Shown: one piece after another, positions 1 through 8,480 of the stretch
How the letters are laid out: each line of letters begins with the position of its first letter
Numbering within the stretch: position 1 is the stretch's first letter
NCBI GenBank assembly: GCA_035275345.1
Contig: DATEMY010000364.1
Location: forward strand, 1 to 64,000
Origin: JAJVID01 sp035275345
GTDB lineage: Bacteria; Acidobacteriota; Blastocatellia; RBC074
Direction: 5' to 3'
Length of the DNA stretch: 64,000 nt
Notes under the pieces: model-generated
What the model saw: the letters and a program-made list of their open reading frames with translations, nothing else
What the model was told of the DNA's origin: nothing
The model's database searches: none
Position numbers and translations under genes: made by a program

Positions 1-820
1 GCTTCGGCGCGGTCCCCCGCCGCCGCGCGTAAGAGTAAAAGACACGCGCGAAGAAGGCTGTCCGAAAGCAGCAGGAGAGCCATGGTTTGGCTTACCAATT
101 TGATGACCAGTTCGAAGTTTCGCATTGAACCTGTCCGAATAATGATCGTGGAGGCTTCATCAGTGCAGGACGGGTGAGGATGAAGTGAGTCCATCGACGG
201 GCGTGAGTTTATCCGAGCGCGCTTTGGATGGTCAATAATTATAATTCGCCCCGAATTTGACGATTGACATTATTAGACTGTGGCGCCACAATCCGCGCGT
301 CGATTCATAATTCACCCATTGATTCGACGCCCCCAAGTAACAAATCCGAAACACAATTTGATATTTCGGCATCCCTGGTTTGTGTTTCGACTTGTTACCG
401 CTCTTTATCGAACGAGCGCATCCTCCATTGCGGCCCCCTGAAATTCATATTCCGTGGTTTGGCGCGTTACGGCGGGCAGTGGCGCCTTTATTGTCTGCCT
501 CGCCGGATGATGACGCGCGGCTGAAATGTAGTCTGGCCCTGCTGATCAACGTTACGTCAGCCGATACATCTATCCTCACAGCGCATATCCCTCGACTACC
601 TGAGTGGTGGTCGTGAATGCTATTCGCATTCAAACTCATCCGAACAACTCCTAAGCGTCACGATTTCGGAAGGCTTCGCGCCACGATTTCGGAAGGCGCG
701 GAGTAACAATTCAACACTTCGATCGCTCCCGCCAGACGCCTGTCACGGGTTTTGTGGATAGGTGTGTCTGCGCGCGGCGGCGTAAGCGGTGTTGCAACCG
801 AATGGTGTTCAGGAGGCAAT
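1..820. other. region without supported gene
   Basis: I see no convincing gene here. Short open frames exist on both strands around 264-640, but none has a ribosome binding site or a recognisable domain. The only structure noted is a direct repeat of CACGATTTCGGAAGGC at 659-674 and 682-697, period 23. The last 20 bases hold the ribosome binding site of the metalloprotease gene that follows. Confidence 0.5.
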
Positions 821-3415
821 ATGAAGCTCTCTGTTAGGCGGATGGTTCTGTTCTCTATCTGCCTGATTATCTCTTTTCTTTCAGCCCCTATCACGTCCTG
901 GGCGACCAGCGTGATAGTGCCCAGCGACGACGAGATGGTCATCGGCGCGCGAGCCATCGTGCGCGGCGTCGTTACCTCGATCAACAGCGGTTACGACAAC
1001 CGGCGCAAGGCGGTATTCACTTACGTCAACGTTCGAGTCTATGAATTTATAAAAGGACAGCTCGCATCGAATCCGTCGGGCGAAATCATATTGAAGCAAC
1101 CGGGCGGCGTGGCGGGAGACCGAGGGACGATGATCTTCGGCGCTCCGGAATTCACGGTAGGCGAGAACGTGCTGCTCTTTCTGGACACTTGGTCCGACGG
1201 CAGCCTGCGCGTTTACAACTGGTTCCTTGGCAAGTTCAATGTCGGGATGAGTCGCGCGACTGGCAGGCAGATGGTGACGCGCCAGCCGCCCGGGCGCAAC
1301 GTCGACGTCATCGGCAGATCGCCCGCCGGCCAGTCCACCGACCGGATGGATTTGACTTCTTACATTCAAATGCTCAGCTCTCGTGTTGCGGCGCATCGTC
1401 AAAGGTCGCTCGAGCACGAGAACAGGTTTTTCAGAAACGTTCGAATGCGCGCGGTTCCAACCGAGGCATTGAATCTCTCGTCTTCGCAGTCGCCGATTCA
1501 AAACTTCACTTTCATCAACGGCGCCGCGCCGCCGCGATGGTTCGAACCGGACAACGGCCAGTCCGTTGTGTTCAAGGTCAACGCTTCAGGAGCTCCGAAT
1601 TCGCAAATCGTGAGTGACATAAACTCTGCGATCAGCGCCTGGTCGAACGTCAGCTCCAGCGCCTTACGCGTCGCCAACGGCGGCTCGACTGGCGGATGCG
1701 GACTGTTGACGGCTGACGGCGAGAACACCATATCATTTAACAACTGCGACAACTTCACTCCGTTCTCCCCTCCGGCGGGGCAAAGTTGTTCCGGCATTCT
1801 CGCCGCCGCCGGCATCATCAACTACAGCCTCTCGCAGACCAGAGTCATAAACGGCATCACCTTCTACCGAGCCTTCGAAGCCAACATGTCGTTCAATCCC
1901 TTCGCGAGCTGCTATTTCACCAACAGTTGCAACGTGCGTGAAGTCGCCACGCACGAAATGGGACATGCGCTAGGTCTGGGTCATTCGTCCGACCCCGACG
2001 CGACGATGTACGCCTTCGCCCATTTTGACGGTCGCTGCGCTGCGCTTCGCGCCGATGACATGAACGGCATCAGGTTCATCTATCCGGGAACCATTCCCAT
2101 CGCCCCTCTGATCATCGCGACATCAACGCTGCCGGCTGCGCAACGTGGCGTTTTCTATTCAATGTCGCTGGTTGGGGCGGGTGGAACCGCGCCTTACAAC
2201 TGGAGCCTGATAGGTGGATCGCTGGCCCCAGGATTGACCCTCAATTCAGGCGGAACGATCAGCGGAATTCCGTCATCAGGAGGGGCATTCAATTTCACCG
2301 TCCGCCTGAGTGACGCGGCGTCCAGGACTGCGCAAAAGACTCTGAGCCTTTCTGTTACAGGCGCCGCCCCGCCTACGCCAACGCCGACGCCCAGACCGAG
2401 TCCAACGCCGACGCCCAGACCGAGTCCAACGCCGACTCCAACGCCGACGCCCAGACCGAGTCCTACTCCAACGCCAACTCCCAGACCGAGTCCGACGCCA
2501 ACGCCCAGACCGAGTCCAACGCCAACGCCCCTTCCGCCAAGCGGAACCAGAGCCAGGTTGGGGGATTTCGATGGCGACCGCAAGGCCGATTTGGCTGTGT
2601 GGAAAGCTTCGAGCGGGTCTTGGGAGATTCTGGGTAGCGCAAATGGGGAAACTCGGGAGGTACGGTTGAACGAGCCGAATCCGGATCAGGGCAACATCAT
2701 TACCCCGGGCGATTATGATGGAGACGGCAGGATTGATTGCGCTGTCTGGCGTCCCTCGGACGGAACCTGGCTCATTATCAACAGCTCGAACGGATTGTTG
2801 ACCACCAAAAAGCTAGGCGTACGAGGCGACACGCCGGCGCCAGCCGATTATGACGGCGATAGGAAAACAGATATCGCCGTTTGGCGCCCCTCCACCGGTT
2901 TCTGGTATATCGTTCAGAGCTCGAACGGAGTGACGAATAGCCTGGAGTGGGGATCGGGGGCCGGAGGCTGTTGCGATATTCCAGTTCCGGGGGATTATGA
3001 CGGCGATGGCAGGGACGACATCGCCGTCTACCGCACGACGAATGGCAACTGGTTAATCATAAACAGCTCGACCGGAGCGTTCTCCGGCAAAGTCCTTGGT
3101 AATACGGGGGACAGGCCGGCCCCGGCAGATTATGACGGAGACGGAAAAACCGATATCGCCGTCTGGCGCAGCGCGCCCGGCTACTTTCTAGTTCGTTATA
3201 GCTCCACAAACTCGACCGTGTTCCAGCAGTTGGGAACGAGTATGGAGCCTGACCGCGACGTTCCTGTTCCCGCTGATTACGATGGGGATGGGAAAGCAGA
3301 CATCGCGGTTTGGGGACAATCCACCGGAATCTGGATGATTATCAATTCGTCCAACAAATCCGTACGGACTCAATTCTTAGGAGCGATGGGCGATATCCCG
3401 ATAACGATGAAATAG
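821..3415 (+). CDS. secreted matrixin-like zinc metalloprotease with FG-GAP repeats
   Basis: Exported metalloprotease of 864 residues. I chose the ATG at 821 because it follows AGGAGG and opens a clear signal peptide (MKLSVRRMVLFSICLIISFL); an in-frame start 69 bases upstream lacks both. The catalytic motif HEMGHALGLGH at residues 378-388 is the metzincin pattern HExxHxxGxxH, and a TMY element shortly after may be the Met-turn. A putative Ig-like domain follows at about 430-510. A Thr-Pro-Arg-Ser linker spans about 517-575. Six FG-GAP/VCBS-type units with DxDGDxxxD calcium-binding loops run from about 580 to the end. The family is expected to cleave extracellular protein; the substrate is unknown. 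The linker is encoded by short tandem DNA repeats, so its length probably varies between strains. Confidence 0.85.
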   Translation: MKLSVRRMVLFSICLIISFLSAPITSWATSVIVPSDDEMVIGARAIVRGVVTSINSGYDNRRKAVFTYVNVRVYEFIKGQLASNPSGEIILKQPGGVAGDRGTMIFGAPEFTVGENVLLFLDTWSDGSLRVYNWFLGKFNVGMSRATGRQMVTRQPPGRNVDVIGRSPAGQSTDRMDLTSYIQMLSSRVAAHRQRSLEHENRFFRNVRMRAVPTEALNLSSSQSPIQNFTFINGAAPPRWFEPDNGQSVVFKVNASGAPNSQIVSDINSAISAWSNVSSSALRVANGGSTGGCGLLTADGENTISFNNCDNFTPFSPPAGQSCSGILAAAGIINYSLSQTRVINGITFYRAFEANMSFNPFASCYFTNSCNVREVATHEMGHALGLGHSSDPDATMYAFAHFDGRCAALRADDMNGIRFIYPGTIPIAPLIIATSTLPAAQRGVFYSMSLVGAGGTAPYNWSLIGGSLAPGLTLNSGGTISGIPSSGGAFNFTVRLSDAASRTAQKTLSLSVTGAAPPTPTPTPRPSPTPTPRPSPTPTPTPTPRPSPTPTPTPRPSPTPTPRPSPTPTPLPPSGTRARLGDFDGDRKADLAVWKASSGSWEILGSANGETREVRLNEPNPDQGNIITPGDYDGDGRIDCAVWRPSDGTWLIINSSNGLLTTKKLGVRGDTPAPADYDGDRKTDIAVWRPSTGFWYIVQSSNGVTNSLEWGSGAGGCCDIPVPGDYDGDGRDDIAVYRTTNGNWLIINSSTGAFSGKVLGNTGDRPAPADYDGDGKTDIAVWRSAPGYFLVRYSSTNSTVFQQLGTSMEPDRDVPVPADYDGDGKADIAVWGQSTGIWMIINSSNKSVRTQFLGAMGDIPITMK
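2372..2537 (+). repeat. tandem repeat encoding Pro/Thr-rich linker
   Basis: About 165 bases of imperfect short tandem repeats built on CCAACGCCGACGCC and CAGACCGAGT words. They encode a TPTPRPSPTP-type linker between the protease part and the FG-GAP repeats. Such linkers are usually extended and suited to surface exposure; the DNA repeat should be prone to slippage in whole-unit steps. Confidence 0.8.
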
Positions 3416-3438
3416 CTTACGCTGAATATGCGGACCGA

Positions 3439-3488
3439 GTGAGCTATCGATATAAGAGAGTGAGGTCAACCTTATACCGATAGCTCAC
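3439..3488. terminator. 18-bp inverted repeat, probable transcription-end hairpin
   Basis: Arms 3439-3456 and 3471-3488 (beginning GTGAGCTATCG) pair over 18 positions with one mismatch around a 14-base loop. The hairpin lies 24 bases after the metalloprotease stop codon. There is no clean T-run after it, so calling it an intrinsic terminator is an inference. Confidence 0.5.
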
Positions 3489-3578
3489 TTGTGTTCAGCT
3501 ATCTTTTAGTCCGCTCGCCAGCGTCAGGGAGGGACGGGATAGCCGGACTCAGTCCACTCTAAATCAGAACACATGAGG

Positions 3579-3607
3579 CCGGTACAGTACCGCGCGTACT
3601 GTACCGG
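3579..3607. terminator. perfect 11-bp hairpin between convergent genes
   Basis: CCGGTACAGTA at 3579-3589 pairs perfectly with 3597-3607 around a seven-base GC loop. It sits 24 bases beyond the end of the minus-strand DUF4384 gene, in the gap between convergent genes. A bidirectional end-of-transcript structure is likely. Confidence 0.5.
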
Positions 3608-3631
3608 TGTCCCAATGTTGCCTGGTTCGAT

Positions 3632-4549
3632 TTAGAGAAACCATCTAGTACAGAGAAAAAGGGACGATAGTCGTTTTGTTGTTGTATCGGACCGGAGCAA
3701 CAACCTTGAATCGCTAATCATGGGGGCGATCTGCAGCGGCACGCGCAGCATCATCGGCGCGCCTGGCTTGGCTCTGACAAGGTAAATTGTTTGCGGCAGG
3801 GGATCGCCCTGCCTGAGGCGCCGTTCGCCTTTATCAGCTTCCCTCTCCGCAGCGGTCCACTGTTTGCCTGCTCCGCCTCGTTCTTCCTTCCGTTCTACGC
3901 GCCCTCCCCATTGCTTCTCCCACTGGGCCACTTGCGTTCTCTCGAGCCTGACGGGCTCGGCAGGCGTCCCGAGTGACAACTTTAGCGGTTTCTGGCTGAC
4001 GATGATGGTGAGTTCCTCGCGCAACAGGTCTTTCCGGACGCGTTCCAGTGTGAAGTAAGGATATTCATCGCCTTGCGCCGGAACAAAAACCGGCTTTCCG
4101 GCCGACACCAGATTTCCCCCTTCGGGCGTGGTTTGAGAGGGAAAGATGAGGTAAGGGTCGCCTGTTGAACCATCCGCATAGATCTCGCTATCAATAACGT
4201 AAAGATAACCGTCGCTCGTTCGAGGCGCTTCGACGCTGATGCGCAGGCGTTCTCCCTCAGTAAACGCCGTGTCCGTGGTCGCGCGTTCGGCCGTCGGTTT
4301 GTCCTGGTCATCGCGTAAGCGCCAGAGCGTGATTCCGATAAGCTCCCCCTTCAAATTTGTCCCTTTGGGTCGCCTGGCGAGAGTGCGATCACGCGCCTCT
4401 CGAAACCTTTTGTTCCAAACCCGGCGCGTTCTATCTTCCGACTCACGCTGCGGCAAAGGGCCGGCTACGGCCCACAGGCAGCAAAGACCGAGCAGAGCGG
4501 TTGTAATAATTCGCCCCCAGGGTCTAAACAACTTCTTTCTGTGAATCAT
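3632..4549 (-). CDS. exported DUF4384-like domain protein
   Basis: Protein of 305 residues and last gene of the sigma-kinase-CHAT operon. The ATG at 4549 is chosen because GGAGGGAG lies just upstream; the 63 bases before it in frame have no such signal. An N-terminal basic stretch followed by a hydrophobic segment (ITTALLGLCCLWAVAGPL) suggests export or a membrane anchor. The middle, around GYLYVIDSEIYADGS and PYLIFPSQ, resembles the DUF4384 domain, which is often found beside CHAT and kinase genes. The C-terminal kinase region at 8481-10382 carries a related stretch (SLYVINEG). I infer that the protein is a periplasmic partner of that kinase or of the CHAT protein. Molecular function is unknown. 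Confidence 0.6.
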   Translation of the reverse strand: MIHRKKLFRPWGRIITTALLGLCCLWAVAGPLPQRESEDRTRRVWNKRFREARDRTLARRPKGTNLKGELIGITLWRLRDDQDKPTAERATTDTAFTEGERLRISVEAPRTSDGYLYVIDSEIYADGSTGDPYLIFPSQTTPEGGNLVSAGKPVFVPAQGDEYPYFTLERVRKDLLREELTIIVSQKPLKLSLGTPAEPVRLERTQVAQWEKQWGGRVERKEERGGAGKQWTAAEREADKGERRLRQGDPLPQTIYLVRAKPGAPMMLRVPLQIAPMISDSRLLLRSDTTTKRLSSLFLCTRWFL

Positions 4550-4664
4550 TCTCCCTCCGTAATTCTGGAAAAGAAGCTTATATCTCCCCGTCGCCAGAAT
4601 TCCAGCCCTCACTTATTTAAGGCAGGAAATGCGGCGCCAACGGCTAATCCCCGGCCAAAAGTTT

Positions 4665-7600
4665 TTATTTTTCTCTTTTACCATTTAAATTCGCCCACTC
4701 GCCTGACTGTATGAAGCTGGCCCAATAGTACGGATGCCGCCGTTTCACATCCTTGAGCATCTCTATTTGCGCCTGTCGCAGCGCGGCGGCGCGTCCTTGC
4801 CCACGTTGCAACCCCCGGTAGTAGGCCACCATCAGTTCTCTGGTCCATCGGTCCGACACCGGCCAGAGGCTCATCACCTGCGTTTCCGCGCCGGCCAGCG
4901 CCAGGGCCCGCCGCAGGCCATGAACTCCATCTCCGTTTCTTACTTCACCCACTCCGGTATCGCAGGCCGAGAGGGACACCAATTTCGTCCCCCACAAATT
5001 AAGCCCTGTCATCTCCAGCGCCGTCAGGATCCCGTTTTCTCCTTCCTTCTGTTCGTTGGCGCCGGCCAACGCCAATCCTGCGCGCAGCAGAGGATTCTCG
5101 ATGCGCGATCCATCCTTCTCGACCTGTTTCAGACGACGGCTAGGTCCGTGAGGCGATTTTCGCAGGCTTCTTTCTCCCGTCGATATCAATTTCAGGTCTT
5201 CCAGGAAGAAACCGTGCGTGGCGATGTGCAATATGGCAGGGCTGTGAACCTGCTCGAGCGCCGCCTTGTTCGCCCGGCGTTTGGTCAGCAGAGTCGCGTT
5301 GGGAAGTAGCGAGCGTATGGCGTTGCCTTCCTCCGCCGTGTAAGGCAGAGCAGGGAAGTAGAATTTGCTGAATGCGGTCGCGGGCGTCTCGTCCCTGGTC
5401 GGCCTCTTAGGCTCCGCTTTCGCCTTCTTAGGTTCCGCTTTCGACTGTTTCAGCAAACGCCTCGCTTCAACCAGACGCCGGCCTCCGAAGTCCGGATCGG
5501 CGATCACCAGGGGCCCGCTCTGACTCTTTCGGGGCGTCTGCAATCGTAGAAGGTCACGTCCGCTGGACAGATAGCTGATCGAGTAACGCTCGACCATATA
5601 CCGCCCTCGATCATCGACGAGCGCCGCGTAAGGGATGAGATTTAGCTCCCCATCAGGCGAGATGAGCAATCGTGTCAGACCTCCGGCCAGGTGGCGGAGG
5701 GGCTGAAATACTTTCTGATCAACTACTCGAGCCAGATACTTCACGTCCCTTCGCTTTGGGTCGCGCATCGCTTTGCGCAGCCTGGCGACGGCCTCGTCAA
5801 TGGCCTTCGCATCGCCCAGCTCCTTCCACTGAATCTCTTCCTGCCGGCGCAGGACGTAGGCCACATATCGAGGCCGGCCATAAGCCTCATCTTCCTTTGC
5901 GGCTTTGGGATCGAACGGGCGATAAGAAGCGAGCTCGATCAGAGCCGCATCGTCGGGAATCGCCGCCCGCACGGCTTCGAGCGTGATGGGCAATGATCGG
6001 GCGCGGAATTCATCGCTTCTGCGACTGATCTCGGCCTCGAACTTCTCGGCCTGTTCTTCGAGAGTCTTGATCCGTTCGCGATATTGATCGGCGGGCATTC
6101 CCTGCGGCCCGTCGAGGACCATCCTGGCGATTTGTGAGCGAGCGTCGGTCAAACTGTCGAGCAATGCTCGATCTTCCGCGTTGAATCGGCCGCGGAGGGC
6201 GTTGAGACTTACAGAAGTGGCGTCTAATGCGCGCCCCTTGCGCTGCAGGATCAATGTGGCGGCCAGGCTGCGCGCCACTGGATCACGGGGAGCATTGCTG
6301 AGATGGAGGGAGATGGTTCGATCGGTTTGCTTTGAGAGGGTGGCGAGATAAGCGAGTATCTGGCGCTCCGAGCTGGTAGCGAGATTGAGCCTGAGGTTGC
6401 GTTCGCTGACCGCGTTGGCGCGTGACTGAAAGGCTATCGCCTGAGCAATATCATTTTTCGCCAAATTAAGTACGGCGAGGTTATCGAGATAACTCGCGAC
6501 ATCAGGGTGTTCCGGCCCCAGCGTTTTCTCCCCGATGGTCAGCGCGCGTTGATGGAATTGCTCCGCCTTCGGATAATCGCCCCTGATGCGGAAGAGTTCC
6601 CCGAGATTGTCGAGAGACTGGGCGACATCAGGGTGCTCCGGTTCCAGTTCTTTCTCTCGGATGGCCAGCGCGCGTTGATGGAACTGCTCCGCCTTCGAAT
6701 ACTCGCCCCTTGAATAGTAGAGGTTGGCGAGATTGTTGAGAGAAGTGGCAAAAAAGGGGTGTTCCGGTCCGAGCGCCTTCTCTCTTATTGACAGCGCGCG
6801 TTGGTAGAACGGCTCCGCCTTCGAATACTCCCCTCTGTCGCAATAGAGGAGCGCCAGGTTATTGAGATAAAGGGCGATATTGGGGTGTTCCGGCTCCAGC
6901 CGTTTCTCATTTATGGCCAGCGCGCGTTGATAGAGTGGCTCCGCCTTCTCATAGTCGCCTCTGTAGTGGTAGAGGAGCGCAAGATTGTTGAGAGAACCAG
7001 CGACATCGAGGTTATCCGGCCCCAGCGTTTTCTCCCTTATAGCCAACGCCCGTTGATAGAGCGGCTCCGCCTTTGCGTAATCGCCTCTGGAATAGTAAAG
7101 GAGCGCGAGGCTGTTGAGAGACTCGGCGACTTTGAGATTATCCGGCCCCAGCGTTTTCTCCCTTATAGTCAGCGCCCGTTGAGAGAACGGCTCCGCCTTC
7201 GAATACTCGCCCTTGTAATAGTAGAGGAGCGCAAGATTATTGAGGTAAGAGGTGATATTGGGATCTTCCGGTTCCAGCGACTTCTCCATTATGGCGAGCG
7301 CGCGTTGATAGAGCGGCTCCGCCTTCTCATAGTCGCCTTTGCTGCGGTAGATGATCGCAAGATTGTTGAGCGAACTGGCGAATTCGGGGTGTTCCAGTCC
7401 AAACGCCCGCTCCTTAACCACCAGCGCGCGTTCAAAGAGCTGTTCCGCCTTCTCATAGTCGCCTTTGCTGCGATGGAGGAGCGCCAGATTGTTGAGGGAA
7501 GCGGCGACATCAGGGTGATCCACTCCCAACGTTTTCTCCCGAATGTCGAGCGCTTGTTGATAGAGCGGCTCCGCCTTCGAATACTCGCCTTTGGAGGAGT

Positions 7601-8258
7601 AACATATAGCCTGGCCGACGATTGCGGCGACGACATCGGGGTGATCAGGCTCTAAAACCCTTGTGCGAATCTCCATCGCGCGTTCAATAGACGCAAGCGC
7701 TTCGTCATATTTGCCTGCGCCGTGCAATTCGATAGCCTTCCTGTACAAATATCGCGCCTCCAGCAGGGCGCGGTCATTCTTTGTTGCGGCGCGCAACTCC
7801 TCAATCCGAACCTCATAGGCGCCCCTCGGCGCCGCCTTCTGTACGGGGCGCACAATCAGCCGGTAATCGCCCTCCGTTTCGGCCACTTGCCAGACCGATT
7901 CCTGTCCGCGCAGCCTGCTTTCGGAATCGGAATCCATGACTTCTTTGCCGTCCGGCCCTAACAGATTCGCCACCACATCAATACCCTTTTGTTCGATGGT
8001 TACCTTCAGGAACTCATCAGCTCTCATCCTAATCCGATAGTTGTGTCGCTGCCTGGCCTCCAACTCGCGTCGTTGGGGCTTGCCTGGCTCAAGATCGCGG
8101 ACATCATTCTCACCGCCAGCCCCGCTTCCTGCGGCGCCTGGGGCTTGGGTCGATTGCTGGAACTCCACGGTCGCATTCCCGAAAGCCCCTTGTGGAGCCG
8201 CGACGACGAACAGGCCAATGAGCGGTAAAAGAGTTAATTGGTTGATCATGCGCCGCAT
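4665..8258 (-). CDS. exported TPR-CHAT protease-like protein
   Basis: Large protein of 1197 residues. AAAGGAG lies nine bases before the ATG. A signal peptide is visible (LTLLPLIGLFVVAAPQGAFG). Residues 55-155 look like a PPC-type beta-sandwich. About eleven TPR units of 42 residues, each with an xNNLALLYxxxGxYxKAEPLYQRAL pattern, cover about 165-620. A linker follows, and a CHAT domain occupies about 830-1197 with the expected His and Cys (ATHGFF, His1015; SACDTG, Cys1099). CHAT domains are caspase/separase-like Cys peptidases, and TPR-CHAT proteins are known effectors in other systems. An exported CHAT protein next to a transmembrane kinase suggests a periplasmic signalling or proteolytic device; that is inference. 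Protease activity is predicted only from the intact dyad. Confidence 0.85.
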   Translation of the reverse strand: MRRMINQLTLLPLIGLFVVAAPQGAFGNATVEFQQSTQAPGAAGSGAGGENDVRDLEPGKPQRRELEARQRHNYRIRMRADEFLKVTIEQKGIDVVANLLGPDGKEVMDSDSESRLRGQESVWQVAETEGDYRLIVRPVQKAAPRGAYEVRIEELRAATKNDRALLEARYLYRKAIELHGAGKYDEALASIERAMEIRTRVLEPDHPDVVAAIVGQAICYSSKGEYSKAEPLYQQALDIREKTLGVDHPDVAASLNNLALLHRSKGDYEKAEQLFERALVVKERAFGLEHPEFASSLNNLAIIYRSKGDYEKAEPLYQRALAIMEKSLEPEDPNITSYLNNLALLYYYKGEYSKAEPFSQRALTIREKTLGPDNLKVAESLNSLALLYYSRGDYAKAEPLYQRALAIREKTLGPDNLDVAGSLNNLALLYHYRGDYEKAEPLYQRALAINEKRLEPEHPNIALYLNNLALLYCDRGEYSKAEPFYQRALSIREKALGPEHPFFATSLNNLANLYYSRGEYSKAEQFHQRALAIREKELEPEHPDVAQSLDNLGELFRIRGDYPKAEQFHQRALTIGEKTLGPEHPDVASYLDNLAVLNLAKNDIAQAIAFQSRANAVSERNLRLNLATSSERQILAYLATLSKQTDRTISLHLSNAPRDPVARSLAATLILQRKGRALDATSVSLNALRGRFNAEDRALLDSLTDARSQIARMVLDGPQGMPADQYRERIKTLEEQAEKFEAEISRRSDEFRARSLPITLEAVRAAIPDDAALIELASYRPFDPKAAKEDEAYGRPRYVAYVLRRQEEIQWKELGDAKAIDEAVARLRKAMRDPKRRDVKYLARVVDQKVFQPLRHLAGGLTRLLISPDGELNLIPYAALVDDRGRYMVERYSISYLSSGRDLLRLQTPRKSQSGPLVIADPDFGGRRLVEARRLLKQSKAEPKKAKAEPKRPTRDETPATAFSKFYFPALPYTAEEGNAIRSLLPNATLLTKRRANKAALEQVHSPAILHIATHGFFLEDLKLISTGERSLRKSPHGPSRRLKQVEKDGSRIENPLLRAGLALAGANEQKEGENGILTALEMTGLNLWGTKLVSLSACDTGVGEVRNGDGVHGLRRALALAGAETQVMSLWPVSDRWTRELMVAYYRGLQRGQGRAAALRQAQIEMLKDVKRRHPYYWASFIQSGEWANLNGKREK
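6450..7650 (-). repeat. 126-bp tandem repeats encoding TPR units
   Basis: Inside the CHAT gene, near-identical 126-base units recur about nine to ten times; each encodes one 42-residue TPR. Adjacent units share long identical stretches at DNA level around the CGTTGATAGAGCGGCTCCGC word. This implies recent duplication or gene conversion and probable copy-number variation. Confidence 0.8.
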
Positions 8259-8480
8259 AACAAAATTCTCCTTTTGTTATATTTCTAAGGAAGCGATGTT
8301 TGTGAGGGCGTTATGAGCCAGGGGCAAATTTCGGCCAAATAGCCGGGAGTTTCAAAGATGATTTCTTCACTCCGTTCGGAGTCGCTGTGGTGATTTTGTG
8401 GGTGCTTTGTTTTCTCGCCCCCATTTAGAACGGTGATCGTGGGAGTCTTGCAATAAGAGATGCTCAATTATACTGGAGAA
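8259..8480. other. intergenic gap inside the CHAT operon
   Basis: A 222-base gap between the kinase stop and the CHAT gene start on the minus strand. It holds a small palindrome (ACTCCG at 8369-8374 with CGGAGT at 8377-8382) and the CHAT ribosome binding site. The 60-codon open frame across it has no support. Confidence 0.4.

Noticed and set aside
264..639. Several short open frames on both strands near the window start
   Set aside because: They overlap one another, have no ribosome site and show no recognisable protein pattern.
2194..2583. Minus-strand frame rich in Gly-Val-Gly
   Set aside because: It is the antisense of the Pro/Thr linker repeats.
6801..7655. Long plus-strand frame over the CHAT gene
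   Set aside because: It is the antisense of the TPR repeats, with repeat-driven open frame and no start signal.
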